A stretch of DNA of 64,000 bases from a virus (IMGVR_UViG_3300036770_003943:1-64000), one strand, 5' to 3'; positions 32,466-41,466 are shown, numbered from the stretch's first letter. The notes: generated from the sequence alone by a model not told the origin. Translations and numbers: made by a program.

Positions 32466-32943
32466 GTACTTCTGGTAACTTGTTAGTTTCTTTGACAAAA
32501 TAAGCACACAGTGGTTTTTCGCCAGAATCCAATGGTACTGCTAATATGTGCCCGTGCTTTAACTTGGGAGTAAACCAACGTATGTCTTGAAAAATATTTA
32601 CTATTTCAAGTGGCTGAAAGTCAGGCCTAAAACTACTGATTGGGTTAAAAACAAATGCGCTAAACCCTCTATCATTTACATTCATAATAGGGACTATTTC
32701 AGGATCTCCATGATCCTTTTCTCCAATAACAATGTACCAGTCTAAGGGAACCTGTACAGTGTACTCACCAATTTTAAGTACAGCAGCAGGTGCGTGAAAT
32801 GTTTCCATAAAGATTAAAGGTACGAAATGGTAATCAACATTACGTGGATCAATCCAATCTAGCACTGCGTATCGAAGATCTTCAACTTCGTCGGGCAACT
32901 GATTTAGTTCAAATGCTGTATTGTCTACTGTTAGTATCTTCAT
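32443..32943 (-). CDS. Unknown beta-rich protein next to UvsW
   Basis: This 166-residue protein (AVLDWIDPRNVDYHFVPLIF, YTVQVPLDWYIVIGEKDHGD, FSAFVFNPISSFRPDF, HILAVPLDSGEKPLCAYFV) is a compact beta-rich fold. It overlaps uvsW by four bases. Conserved-looking in T4-like phages; function unknown. Confidence 0.5.
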   Translation of the reverse strand: MKILTVDNTAFELNQLPDEVEDLRYAVLDWIDPRNVDYHFVPLIFMETFHAPAAVLKIGEYTVQVPLDWYIVIGEKDHGDPEIVPIMNVNDRGFSAFVFNPISSFRPDFQPLEIVNIFQDIRWFTPKLKHGHILAVPLDSGEKPLCAYFVKETNKLPEVLAIEKMI

Positions 32944-34391
32944 TTATATTTTACTTTCTGTAAGTTGTAAGGATAACCTGCTTCCTCATAGTATTTCTTT
33001 CTTGTAGCAAGATGTCGCTTGCTAAACTTCGCACTGCTGGTTACGTCCCAAATTTCCACATGGTCCTTATCTTCTGCCCGTCGAATTCCACGGCCAATAC
33101 TTTGGATAACCCTAACAAAACTCTTTCCCGGCTCCAACAAAACAAGATTAAATATCCTAGGTATATTAATGCCTACAGCAGCAACACCATATGTGGCCAC
33201 GATAACTTTATTTTGACTAGTAGCTACTTCATCATATTCGTCTTTTCTATCTGAAGTTTTCATTGCACCGCTGACAAAACTACTTTCTGGAATACGTTCT
33301 ACTAACATTTCTCCGCATTTAACTCTGTCAACCAATACCAAAGTGTTTCCAGTCGAGCTAATGCGTTTGACAAAGTTTGCTATATGGTCGATTCGTTGTA
33401 TATTTGTGGTAAGAAATGTAAGCTCTTCTTGATAACTAGAATACTCTGCTGTATCCTGCAACTGAAGAATATTTACTTGACAGTTGGCTAATACTCCAAT
33501 ATCTTGTAAATCACGAGCAGCAATTTTATTTATTACTGGACCAATGGAGGCTAACAAGGTAACTTGTTCATAATTTTCTTTAGGGATGGTTCCAGTCAAC
33601 CCCCAGCGAATGGGCACATGAGCAAAACTAGAAGTTAATAGTTGTTTGAGTATATCAGCCTTAGCTTGATGACACTCATCCACTATCACTGCGATTACAT
33701 CCTGGGCAAAATCGTCAAGACTAACTTGACTTTCGCCGTTTTTAAATTTTTTTTCCATACTATTAAGGCTTTGCCAAGTACAAATAGTATGACGCTTATC
33801 TAACTCTTTCTTATCACCGAAGTAGACACCAACATCTAAGCCTAATAGGTCATAATCTTCGTAGGTCTGTTTTACTAAGTCTTTATTTGGCACTATAACT
33901 AGACTACGCCCATACTGTTCAACAGACTTACTTAATGTGGCAGTCATTACAGTTTTACCAGCTCCGGTGGCAATCTCTTGAACACACTGAGGTGCTTCTA
34001 AGAATTTGTTTATGGCCTCAATTTGATAGTCACGAAGGCTAACCGGCTCACCTGCCTTAGGATGTTTTTTTGGCCACTGTATATGACTGTGCATGTTTTC
34101 ATGCGCCGGTGTAAAAGAGAAATTATGATGAGGTCTGAGATCATCTATTGTTATATGATAACCGTGATCAATTATGCTAGGTAAAATTTCTTCTAGTAGA
34201 TTAAAAAAACTCGAACCTCCTAGGCTAAAGAAACTTACACAGCCATCCCATCGGCCTAACTTATAAGCAGGGCTGTGATAAGCCCATGGCTGGAAATACT
34301 TTAATTTCTTTTCTAGACTACGTCTAAGCCCTGCGTCTAATCCTATGAACTTTATGTTTACTTCATCTTTAATTTGTATAGTACATTCCAT
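32940..34391 (-). CDS. uvsW: UvsW-type DNA helicase
   Basis: This 483-residue SF2 helicase has an N-terminal UvsW-type domain (about 1-100, with YHSPAYKLGRWDGCVSFF), motif I ATGAGKT (141-147) and motif II VIVDECHQA (about 231-239). Motif III WGLTGTI and motif VI QSIGRGIRR follow. UvsW unwinds branched DNA and R-loops, switching origin-dependent to recombination-dependent replication. The ATG lies five bases after TATAAT, so the mRNA is probably leaderless. Confidence 0.9.
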   Translation of the reverse strand: MECTIQIKDEVNIKFIGLDAGLRRSLEKKLKYFQPWAYHSPAYKLGRWDGCVSFFSLGGSSFFNLLEEILPSIIDHGYHITIDDLRPHHNFSFTPAHENMHSHIQWPKKHPKAGEPVSLRDYQIEAINKFLEAPQCVQEIATGAGKTVMTATLSKSVEQYGRSLVIVPNKDLVKQTYEDYDLLGLDVGVYFGDKKELDKRHTICTWQSLNSMEKKFKNGESQVSLDDFAQDVIAVIVDECHQAKADILKQLLTSSFAHVPIRWGLTGTIPKENYEQVTLLASIGPVINKIAARDLQDIGVLANCQVNILQLQDTAEYSSYQEELTFLTTNIQRIDHIANFVKRISSTGNTLVLVDRVKCGEMLVERIPESSFVSGAMKTSDRKDEYDEVATSQNKVIVATYGVAAVGINIPRIFNLVLLEPGKSFVRVIQSIGRGIRRAEDKDHVEIWDVTSSAKFSKRHLATRKKYYEEAGYPYNLQKVKYK

Positions 34392-34396
34392 AGACT

Positions 34397-34425
34397 ATTA
34401 TAGCATACCTGTCATAGTATATCAA
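34397..34425 (-). promoter_or_regulatory. Leaderless-type promoter of uvsW
   Basis: Minus strand: TTGATA (34425-34420), 17-base spacer, TATAAT (34402-34397), AGTCT, ATG. Confidence 0.65.
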
Positions 34426-35306
34426 CCTTGTTTAGGTTCAAAGTAAGTATTATACACCGTTGAATAGTTCATAATTAGAATCTCTGTTCCTTTACTTTTC
34501 TTCTTGTAAGTTTTAGGATTATTAATATGTCCTCGAGTAGCGGCACTACGGTAGACACTTTGCTTGTGCCATGTAAACTTATCTTCAGGATAAAAGTGAT
34601 GAAGGTCATCAAAATCGTAATAGCTTAAGGCAAATTTGCCTTTTATATTGGCTAAAACATCTGCTAGTTCTTGATGTTTTTCTCTTGGAAAGTCTTTGCT
34701 GTAGTAAAACTCCATATTGTAGTAAGGAGGATCAACATAGAAAAAAGTAGTTTCACTGTCATATTTTTTAATAAGATCAATACAGTCGATTTTTTCAACT
34801 TGATTTATGCTGGCTAATCGATGCGTGATTTTGTCTGTAGATAGTTTTTTAATCAGTGTATCGTATTTGCTAGGATATTTGCCACCTGCTTTTTGCTCAG
34901 TAAAGTAAGGTACATTGTTAATACTAAGGGCTGTGCCGGCAAAGACCTGCGTTTGAAGATAAAGATATTTCAAGGCTAGATCCAAATCGCCTAGTCTAAC
35001 TGTCTGCCAATCCAAGTCACCAAATAGCTCTTGTTGGTATTGTTTGTATAAAGCAAGATTGCTTTTAGGTGTTTGGATCATTAGGGATAATAAATCTTTT
35101 GATCTAGTTCGAAAGCATTCGAACACATTAGCCAGCAATGGATTAAAGTCATTATATACCTTAAATTTAGCTGACTCAACCTTTTGACTTTTGACTGAGA
35201 CCCACCCAGCACCACCAAACACTTCTATAAAATTATCAAAGCGATGTGGAAACAGTGGATCCATCCACTTAACGTGATGTGCTTTACCGCCAATATAAGG
35301 AAACAT
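34422..35306 (-). CDS. DNA adenine N6-methyltransferase (D12 class)
   Basis: This 294-residue Dam-type enzyme has PYIGGKAHHVKWM (SAM-binding start), FIEVFGGAGWVSV (motif I, about 26-38), a NDFNPLLAN element and the catalytic DPPYYN (192-197). It would methylate adenine in phage DNA, giving protection from restriction or timing signals. The C-terminus has EILIMNY typical of the class. It has its own leaderless-type promoter. Confidence 0.9.
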   Translation of the reverse strand: MFPYIGGKAHHVKWMDPLFPHRFDNFIEVFGGAGWVSVKSQKVESAKFKVYNDFNPLLANVFECFRTRSKDLLSLMIQTPKSNLALYKQYQQELFGDLDWQTVRLGDLDLALKYLYLQTQVFAGTALSINNVPYFTEQKAGGKYPSKYDTLIKKLSTDKITHRLASINQVEKIDCIDLIKKYDSETTFFYVDPPYYNMEFYYSKDFPREKHQELADVLANIKGKFALSYYDFDDLHHFYPEDKFTWHKQSVYRSAATRGHINNPKTYKKKSKGTEILIMNYSTVYNTYFEPKQG

Positions 35307-35311
35307 AGTGT

Positions 35312-35340
35312 ATTATATACTTCTAATAAGTAAAAATCAA
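35312..35340 (-). promoter_or_regulatory. Leaderless-type promoter of the adenine methyltransferase
   Basis: Minus strand: TTGATT (35340-35335), 17-base spacer, TATAAT (35317-35312), ACACT, ATG. Confidence 0.65.
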
Positions 35341-35344
35341 TCTT

Positions 35345-35749
35345 TTATTTATCGGCTAGCCAAGCTGCGAAATCTTCGCAGTTGTTCATGGTTAGTGGAA
35401 TGTAATCTTCTGGGCCGTTCTCGAGTTTAATAAAATGTTTTTCTTTTAATTCTTGTATATAATCTAAAATTTCTTCTAGACTGATATTACTGATCCATTC
35501 ACTAAGACCAGCTTCGTTACTCAATCTGCGAGACTTAAAATGTCGTTTTATCTTTTTTTCGGCTTCTTTGACGTCTATATCTTCACCAAGATATATACAA
35601 ATAAACTTTTCTGTCCATACCGGACCTACTGCTTGTTGATAAGCAGCAAGCCTTGTTCTTATTTTATCTAAAGCAGATATACCTACCTTATAGTGAGTAG
35701 CGTTGACGACTCCCGGGCAAGTTCTGATATAAAGAGCGTAGGGTCTCAT
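35345..35749 (-). CDS. T5orf172/Mug113-type GIY-YIG-fold protein
   Basis: This 134-residue protein reads YALYIRTCPG, HYKVGISALDKIRTRLAAYQQ and KEAEKKIKRHFKSRRL. This is the order of the T5orf172 family, a GIY-YIG-related fold in many phage proteins. Whether it cuts DNA is unclear. The gene upstream overlaps it by four bases (ATGA). Confidence 0.6.
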   Translation of the reverse strand: MRPYALYIRTCPGVVNATHYKVGISALDKIRTRLAAYQQAVGPVWTEKFICIYLGEDIDVKEAEKKIKRHFKSRRLSNEAGLSEWISNISLEEILDYIQELKEKHFIKLENGPEDYIPLTMNNCEDFAAWLADK

Positions 35750-36837
35750 TGTACAGGAAAGGTACTTTCTGGTTGTGCTAGTCGAAACTTTGAGCCATGC
35801 TTTAGATAGGTTAAAATTAAGCCGCTGGTTACTACGACTGGGTGCGCCGCAAGACTGCCAAAGTGACTTAAAAATTGCTCTTTCAATCTAATATGAACTT
35901 TCTCACTTTGACCATATACGTTAGTAAGTATGTTTCCAAATTCTAAATCAAAGTCACGTGATAACATTTGACCTGTTTGTAATTCTGTCTGTTGATAGAG
36001 CCTTGCCATGGCCAACATCATAATACCACGTACTTCTTCCATGGGCCAAGTATCCCGATGAAACTTTAAGCTACGAGCAAGATATACACCTTTAATTCCA
36101 CTGCTAGCTTGAACTAGATCATAAGCACCATACAAATGTTCAATGTGACTGATATCACCGGCCTTATCACTGGTTCTCTTAATCTGACAGTGGTTACTGT
36201 CTACAATGTTTTGAATAATAACAGGTTCGGTTATTCCGCATTCAACTGAAACCATGTGTGCGTCATAATTACCACAAATTCGTTTACCAAATCTATTAAT
36301 AGTCAAAAAGCTGCGACCGGCTTTAAGTATAAGAATCTTCTCAGCTTCTTCTAAACTATGTTCATCATCAACGTCAGCTTCAGTATACCATATAGGCAAG
36401 TGACTCCATCCTTGCCGTTCGCATTCTGCCCTAGTATGACTTCCATCCCATAACAGAAAAGTTTCGCTTTTAGGATCTTTAATAGCACATGGAACAATAA
36501 TCATGTCTGGTTCAAACATACCTTCGATCTTAGCTACATGATTGGGACTTAGATCACGTTGAAATATTGGATTAATTCCAACTGAATCCATATGAGCCCA
36601 AGTAAATTTAGGTATATTTAAATTTCTAGGATCTACACTACAGCGAGGTTTTGGCGGAGGACCCAAAACTGCGTCTATTACTTCATTTATATCTTTACTG
36701 GGTATAATCCCGGAACTATAATTTTTGGCCATTTCTCTTAAATCAATGGCCGCATCTTCGACATCAAAGGGTATTGAGAATTTACTCAGAACGTCCGTGA
36801 TACGCTGCTCTTTTTGTTTGGTTTTGCTAAGTTTCAT
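35746..36837 (-). CDS. ParB/sulfiredoxin-fold protein
   Basis: This 363-residue protein has a ParB-like domain around 85-150 (NPIFQRDLSPNHVAKIEGMF, LLWDGSHTRAECERQGW), giving the RxxxP/GxHR-type nucleotide pocket. It continues into a large unassigned helical region. Relatives in phages act as DNA-binding or nuclease-like proteins. It follows the subtilase gene by one base. Confidence 0.6.
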   Translation of the reverse strand: MKLSKTKQKEQRITDVLSKFSIPFDVEDAAIDLREMAKNYSSGIIPSKDINEVIDAVLGPPPKPRCSVDPRNLNIPKFTWAHMDSVGINPIFQRDLSPNHVAKIEGMFEPDMIIVPCAIKDPKSETFLLWDGSHTRAECERQGWSHLPIWYTEADVDDEHSLEEAEKILILKAGRSFLTINRFGKRICGNYDAHMVSVECGITEPVIIQNIVDSNHCQIKRTSDKAGDISHIEHLYGAYDLVQASSGIKGVYLARSLKFHRDTWPMEEVRGIMMLAMARLYQQTELQTGQMLSRDFDLEFGNILTNVYGQSEKVHIRLKEQFLSHFGSLAAHPVVVTSGLILTYLKHGSKFRLAQPESTFPVQ

Positions 36838-36838
36838 A

Positions 36839-38941
36839 TTAGAATACTTTGTTAAACATTACACCAGCACCAGTAGCAGTATTACCTGCTTGCCCTGCTA
36901 CATTATATTGTCTGGCCAGGTTCACTGTCAATCTTGCGTTTTGATTATTAATCACAGTGTAACCTAATACTAGATCCAAAGGACGAATATCTGATTTCAG
37001 ATTCACAATTTCCTTAGTTACAATAGGATCCGCACTAACTGTACCATCAGCCAATTCAGTAAACTTGTAATCTGTTACTGCGCTCACAGTAGCTGAACCA
37101 TTCTTAATGGCAACCGGACTAACTAAGCTAAGACTAACTTGATCTCGAACACTATCTTTGAATACTATATTGTGATGCGCTATACCAACCTTCCAAGTCT
37201 GGCTAGTAATAGCCCCATTGAATTGGACAAGACTACCACTTAGGTTACTGACCTGCGTAACAGCCAAACCATAATGGCCAAACAAACTTGTATCACCAAA
37301 CTGTCGGGCTAGCCCTAATTGGGCATAACTAGTGCTGCTGTCACCATAGGCTAGACTACCTGCTCCGTGATTACCCAAAAAGCCTGAACGTTCAGACAAG
37401 CCTCCGAGTTGGAAACTCGCTGTAGTTGAACCCATATAGTAATCTACTTGGTTAGCTAAACCGTTATCAGACTTCATTAATTTTACTGAGTAGTCAGAGC
37501 CTGTGGGCAATACAACTTCACTATAGTTATAGGGTGTTAAGGCTAACCAAGCACTGCCGTATTGGTAAGTTTGTAGTTTATTTACAGCAGTAGCTTTAGT
37601 CAAATCAACTGCGTAATGACGCCCAATTTCATCTAAAGTCATTGTATTCTTTAATACATAACTGTTGGATAATCCTGTGTTAACTGAATTTACTGTACCT
37701 GTTCCAGCAATGCTAGAACCTGCTACTAGCCCTTGACTAGGCATGGCCATTTTTAATGTACCTGTTGGCTTAGTTGCCTGGCTGAAGTTGACTAACCCAT
37801 ATCCATAAACTTCATCAACGCCAGGGGCACCTAAATCTGTAGCAGTAGTCTTAACTAGACTGACAATCTGTGCCGCACTAAGTTGTGGCCAAACCTGTTT
37901 GATTAGTGCAACACCCCCACTGACATAGGCAGCGGCCGGACTTGTACCAGAGACATAACTTGTCACACTTCCTGGAATAATCTGGTTTGGAGTTGCGGTG
38001 GGAATATTTTCTCCTGGTGCTACTACGTAAAAATCTTTTACACTGTATTTGTCGGCACAAACTGTGCCTTGTACGTCAGAACAAAAGCCCCCAGCCCGGT
38101 TGCTAAAACTGCTAATTACATTCTTGTTATTCACACTACCTACAATCAGCATCCTGCCTCCTAACATAAGGTTACCTACTGAATCGGTTTTAGTAGCATA
38201 AGCACCCGGATATTGGCTATAAGCCAAGCCTTGGTTGCCTGCCGCGGCAACTATTACCATGGTCTTACTAGCATTGGCAAAATTTGCCAAGTCTTGGGCC
38301 GAGTTACTGTATAAGTCTGTATACGGAGCAGGAGCCTTGTATACTCCTGGAGACATTTTTATTACTCCACGCTGAAACGCAGTGTCATAAGTGGCGCCTA
38401 AACTTAGATTTGCTACAGTAGCACCGTTAGCTTCGGCCCAAGTTAATGCTTGATTGATGCCGTTTGTGCTAATACCATTAGTAACAGGAACCCATTTTTT
38501 CTGGTAATTATTCCAAACTAACCCTTGTGCGACCTGAGCCAGTAATAACTTAGCTCCAGGTGCTACGCCTACCGTTCCAATATTATCCAACTTACCTGCC
38601 GCCACTGCCGCCATCTGCGTTCCATGTGTACTCCAGCTAGCTGTGAAGAAAAGATTTGAACGAAAATTATTTGGATTAAGGCGAGTGTTTTCAGCTACAA
38701 TTTCACTAAAGTTTCTAAATCCTAATACCTGACCTCTAAGGTCATTATGAGTAATATCAAACCCACTGTCTAGTATAGCAATCTTAACACCGGTTCCAGT
38801 AATACCTCGACTCCATGCTTCTGTTACACCGGTTTGGTTTAACACCGATGTGCTTAGTGATTCTTTATTTGCCTGAGCTAGCACACTTTGACTAATTGCC
38901 AAAGCTATCGATACGCTAAGAACTTTTGCTTTAAATTTCAT
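36839..38941 (-). CDS. Secreted subtilase (S8) with outer-membrane barrel-like C-terminus
   Basis: This 700-residue protein begins with a signal peptide (MKFKAKVLSVSIALAISQ, cleavage about residue 23). The subtilase domain (about 30-400) has the full triad Asp58 (ILDSGFD), His106 (THGTQMAAVAAG) and Ser334 (SGTSPAAAYVSGG), with oxyanion Asn236 (AAAGNQG). The last 250 residues alternate polar and hydrophobic residues and end VMFNKVF with terminal Phe, as in outer-membrane barrels and autotransporters. It should be exported by the host Sec system and may stay on the cell surface. AAGGATAATTT precedes the ATG. Confidence 0.88.
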   Translation of the reverse strand: MKFKAKVLSVSIALAISQSVLAQANKESLSTSVLNQTGVTEAWSRGITGTGVKIAILDSGFDITHNDLRGQVLGFRNFSEIVAENTRLNPNNFRSNLFFTASWSTHGTQMAAVAAGKLDNIGTVGVAPGAKLLLAQVAQGLVWNNYQKKWVPVTNGISTNGINQALTWAEANGATVANLSLGATYDTAFQRGVIKMSPGVYKAPAPYTDLYSNSAQDLANFANASKTMVIVAAAGNQGLAYSQYPGAYATKTDSVGNLMLGGRMLIVGSVNNKNVISSFSNRAGGFCSDVQGTVCADKYSVKDFYVVAPGENIPTATPNQIIPGSVTSYVSGTSPAAAYVSGGVALIKQVWPQLSAAQIVSLVKTTATDLGAPGVDEVYGYGLVNFSQATKPTGTLKMAMPSQGLVAGSSIAGTGTVNSVNTGLSNSYVLKNTMTLDEIGRHYAVDLTKATAVNKLQTYQYGSAWLALTPYNYSEVVLPTGSDYSVKLMKSDNGLANQVDYYMGSTTASFQLGGLSERSGFLGNHGAGSLAYGDSSTSYAQLGLARQFGDTSLFGHYGLAVTQVSNLSGSLVQFNGAITSQTWKVGIAHHNIVFKDSVRDQVSLSLVSPVAIKNGSATVSAVTDYKFTELADGTVSADPIVTKEIVNLKSDIRPLDLVLGYTVINNQNARLTVNLARQYNVAGQAGNTATGAGVMFNKVF

Positions 38942-38955
38942 AAATTATCCTTAAT

Positions 38956-38976
38956 AAAAAGGGCAGTTTCCTGCCC
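38956..38976 (-). terminator. Terminator between the AAA ATPase and the subtilase
   Basis: Minus strand: GGGCAG-GAAA-CTGCCC then TTTTT, a perfect six-pair stem with a GAAA loop. It ends 15 bases before the subtilase ATG, leaving no room for a separate promoter. Confidence 0.85.
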
Positions 38977-38982
38977 ATAAAA

Positions 38983-40062
38983 CTATGCTTCCTTACGCTT
39001 AAGGATTGTAGTTTCTGCGAGACGTCTCCAATTGCTAGGACTAAGTTTACGTAAGTCCGCAATCTTAAGCACTGTACGCAAACTGAGTTCACGCAAGCGA
39101 CTACGCTCTGTCCAAACAAAGTCAACAATTTCCTGATCTGCACCATCTTCAAAATTGTACGAGTTCAACATGCCATCACGCACAATCTGCTTGATACGCA
39201 AAAACTTGTCACGCATAGTGTCAAGTGTAAGATCCAGATAGTGACAACGACTTTCTAATGCGTCCAAATGGTCCTTGAGTTTCTTGCTACGAACATGCTC
39301 AAACTTAATGTTAGTAATAAAAATCACACTACCTTTGAACTCAAACTTGTCGGGCACACCTTCACGACGCAACATGCTGGAGTCTGTGTTCCAACTAATG
39401 GTACGCTTCTTGCTTGAATCCAATGCTGCCTTGAGGATGTTAAGTGACAAGTCGTCAAGCAAAATGCTGTCGCAGTCATCAAACACTAGAACATTGTTTT
39501 TGTCTGCGTATTGAAACAACTTGCAGTAGAGTCCAATAGCACTCATAGCACCTTTGACTACTTCAAAGCGATTTTTACGCTGAGCCATTTTGTCAAAGAG
39601 GCTGGCCTGTTCAAGTACCTTCTCAACACCAAAACTCTTGCCAACTCCTGGGGGACCTGACACAATCATTGCACGAACGGCACCTGTAGTTGCACCTTCT
39701 GCCATTTCATCTAGAATGTCAAAACGCTCACGAATTCGTTCAATCGCTTGTTCTTCTGTTTCTGTATATGTTGCGGGTTCGACTGCCTTGAGCATTTGAA
39801 AGACATTATCGTCTTCTTTGTTAGCACGATTGCGTTCACTGTCTGACATGTCTACGATACTTTGTCCGCTCAACGTAATATCCTCACGTGAATTAATTTT
39901 GATTTTGACTTCTGCTGGGAAGCCAGGAAAGTTTCCTTCGTTAGCTACCTTAATAACAAAGCCACCTTTTGCGCTATCTTTGATATCGCCAAGTAAGCGA
40001 AAAGTTTGACCACGAACATCTATGTTACGATAACTGCCACGAAGAACGGTAACTTGAGCCAT
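38983..40062 (-). CDS. AAA-type ATPase
   Basis: The protein is 359 residues from the ATG at 40062, eight bases after AGGAG. Walker A is GPPGVGKS (about 136-143), Walker B is NNVLVFDDCDS (about 190-199), with a sensor FITNIKF. The C-terminal helical part is rich in Lys and Arg (LRELSLRTVLKIADLRKLSP). The N-terminal 90 residues are beta-rich. Substrate unknown. It is led by an early promoter and closed by a terminator, so it is a single unit. Confidence 0.8.
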   Translation of the reverse strand: MAQVTVLRGSYRNIDVRGQTFRLLGDIKDSAKGGFVIKVANEGNFPGFPAEVKIKINSREDITLSGQSIVDMSDSERNRANKEDDNVFQMLKAVEPATYTETEEQAIERIRERFDILDEMAEGATTGAVRAMIVSGPPGVGKSFGVEKVLEQASLFDKMAQRKNRFEVVKGAMSAIGLYCKLFQYADKNNVLVFDDCDSILLDDLSLNILKAALDSSKKRTISWNTDSSMLRREGVPDKFEFKGSVIFITNIKFEHVRSKKLKDHLDALESRCHYLDLTLDTMRDKFLRIKQIVRDGMLNSYNFEDGADQEIVDFVWTERSRLRELSLRTVLKIADLRKLSPSNWRRLAETTILKRKEA

Positions 40063-40096
40063 TTTCAAAACTCCTGTTTTGTTTAACTATAGAGCT

Positions 40097-40125
40097 AGTA
40101 TAACACTCTAGCCAATTTGTGTCAA
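40097..40125 (-). promoter_or_regulatory. Early sigma70 promoter of the AAA ATPase
   Basis: Minus strand: TTGACA (40125-40120), 17-base spacer starting CAAATTGG, TATACT (40102-40097). Confidence 0.85.
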
Positions 40126-40323
40126 TTAAACTACCAATTCATCGCTGTCAACGAGCACACGAGTTGTGGGCTCTGACCTCCAACGGAGTTGGACGGGCTT
40201 GTCCAGGACAACTGTATACTGGACCTTACCACCGTATTTTACACGACTGGATTCAACCAGGCCCGAAACTGTATTACCATGGTAGTTAGCAGTAACTTGC
40301 TCGCCGTCTTTGATCCAACCCAT
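40126..40323 (-). CDS. Small early SH3-like protein
   Basis: This 65-residue protein reads WIKDGEQVTANYHGNTVSG, ESSRVKYGGKVQYTVVLDKP and LRWRSEPTTRVLVDSDELVV, a compact barrel-like set of strands common among small T4-like phage proteins. It is expressed from its own early promoter; GGAGCACTAA precedes the ATG. Confidence 0.55.
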   Translation of the reverse strand: MGWIKDGEQVTANYHGNTVSGLVESSRVKYGGKVQYTVVLDKPVQLRWRSEPTTRVLVDSDELVV

Positions 40324-40353
40324 TTAGTGCTCCTTGTTGCTGTCTATGTGTAT

Positions 40354-40382
40354 ATTATAACAAATCGGCTAATTCTGGTCAA
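40354..40382 (-). promoter_or_regulatory. Early sigma70 promoter
   Basis: Minus strand: TTGACC (40382-40377), 17-base spacer, TATAAT (40359-40354), upstream of the 65-residue gene. Confidence 0.75.
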
Positions 40383-40400
40383 CCAAAATCTGTGTTGTTT

Positions 40401-40610
40401 TTACGCCACAAAATCAAAGATGTAGCCATAGGAGCCATCTGGGCTGATCTGAACCTTGCCCACGCCGTAGTCCTTGCTCAACCGGTGAAACACCTTGCGG
40501 GCTTCAGCTTCGGTGCAAACCACTGACAGCGAACCACAAAAGAAACTAGCCGCATTGTCCTGCTTGAGCACCTTAGCGACCTTGTCCAACACCACTGCTT
40601 CAAATCCCAT
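40401..40610 (-). CDS. Small early protein, unknown
   Basis: The protein is 69 residues from the ATG at 40610, preceded by AAGGAGCAGCAA. It contains FFCGSLSVVCTEAEARKVFHRL and VGKVQISPDGSYGYIFDFVA, a small alpha/beta fold. Early expression; function unknown. Confidence 0.5.
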   Translation of the reverse strand: MGFEAVVLDKVAKVLKQDNAASFFCGSLSVVCTEAEARKVFHRLSKDYGVGKVQISPDGSYGYIFDFVA

Positions 40611-40640
40611 TTGCTGCTCCTTGTTATTTACTATACCTAC

Positions 40641-40669
40641 AGTATACAATCTTGTCCAATTTGTGTCAA
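40641..40669 (-). promoter_or_regulatory. Early sigma70 promoter
   Basis: Minus strand: TTGACA (40669-40664), spacer of 17 beginning CAAATTGG, TATACT (40646-40641). Confidence 0.85.
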
Positions 40670-40891
40670 TTAAAGTGACACGCAGTGCCAGCCTTCACGC
40701 TCAATTTTACGACGTGCTTCTAACATAGTCTGGCGCAATTTTGCCACTTCTGGAGTAAACGGTGCTGCGAGTCCACCCAATTGCTGTAATTTAAGCAGAG
40801 CAGCATCACGACGCTGATAGGTCTTGACAGCAATCTCAGGCACTAAAAACTTACGATTTGATAACGCTGGGCTGGTATAAACTACTTTCAT
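40670..40891 (-). CDS. Small early protein, unknown
   Basis: The protein is 73 residues from the ATG at 40891, after AAGGAGCAAGAG. A short beta start (MKVVYTSPALSNRKFLVPEI) precedes basic helices (YQRRDAALLKLQQ, LRQTMLEARRKIE). The promoter of the next gene begins at its last codon. Function unknown. Confidence 0.5.
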   Translation of the reverse strand: MKVVYTSPALSNRKFLVPEIAVKTYQRRDAALLKLQQLGGLAAPFTPEVAKLRQTMLEARRKIEREGWHCVSL

Positions 40892-40921
40892 CTCTTGCTC
40901 CTTGTTTTTCACTATACCTAT

Positions 40922-40950
40922 AGTATATAACCGAGACCAATTTGTGTCAA
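40922..40950 (-). promoter_or_regulatory. Early sigma70 promoter
   Basis: Minus strand: TTGACA (40950-40945), spacer of 17 beginning CAAATTGG, TATACT (40927-40922). Confidence 0.85.
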
Positions 40951-41373
40951 TTATTCTACCGTGTAGGGACGATTCCACGTACCGATATTGACGTCAACGT
41001 ACCAGCCCACATCGAAGTAATCCGTTTGAATGTCCGAATTATCATGGTTTCCATCGTTCATAGCGGGCATCAATTCTTGTAGAAACTTGAGTGCTTTACC
41101 GCTAAAATGGTCCTGATACCAGTAGGGATTGACGTCAATAGCCTGCTTGTCACGCAGGTATTTTACTCTGTCGGGTTCCATTTGGGAGCCGTAGGGCTTG
41201 GTAGTAAGGGTGGTAATATAATTTTCTACGAAGTCAATCTTGCCGCTCTTAATTTTGAGCATGAGAGTTGAATGGTTACGTACTGACAGTGAGCCTTTTA
41301 CGCCGTATTTTTTCAATACTGCTTTGATTTTTGGGGCTAATTTTGCCTTGCGTTCTTGACTGATATAAGCCAT
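40951..41373 (-). CDS. Small early protein, unknown
   Basis: This 140-residue protein has a Lys-rich helical start (ISQERKAKLAPKIKAVLKKYG), then GSLSVRNHSTLMLKIKSGK, a two-strand unit, and a Trp/Asp-rich end (FDVGWYVDVNIGTWNRP). A similar layout occurs in phage and plasmid proteins of unknown role. GGAGCAGACG precedes the ATG. Confidence 0.5.
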   Translation of the reverse strand: MAYISQERKAKLAPKIKAVLKKYGVKGSLSVRNHSTLMLKIKSGKIDFVENYITTLTTKPYGSQMEPDRVKYLRDKQAIDVNPYWYQDHFSGKALKFLQELMPAMNDGNHDNSDIQTDYFDVGWYVDVNIGTWNRPYTVE

Positions 41374-41382
41374 CGTCTGCTC

Positions 41383-41466
41383 CTAGAGGTACTTGAAAAT
41401 ATTGACAATTAATACTAAACTTCCTGATCCAACAATGCCTACTGTGAAGTCTTTTATGTCCTGCAT
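41383..41466 (-). CDS. Possible 27-residue membrane peptide
   Basis: The first ATG after the promoter at 41496-41524 gives a 27-residue frame with one hydrophobic helix (FTVGIVGSGSLVLIVNIF). The ribosome site is weak (AAAGATAT). Together with a similar peptide at 7.6 kb it may be real, but it could be chance. Confidence 0.3.
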   Translation of the reverse strand: MQDIKDFTVGIVGSGSLVLIVNIFKYL

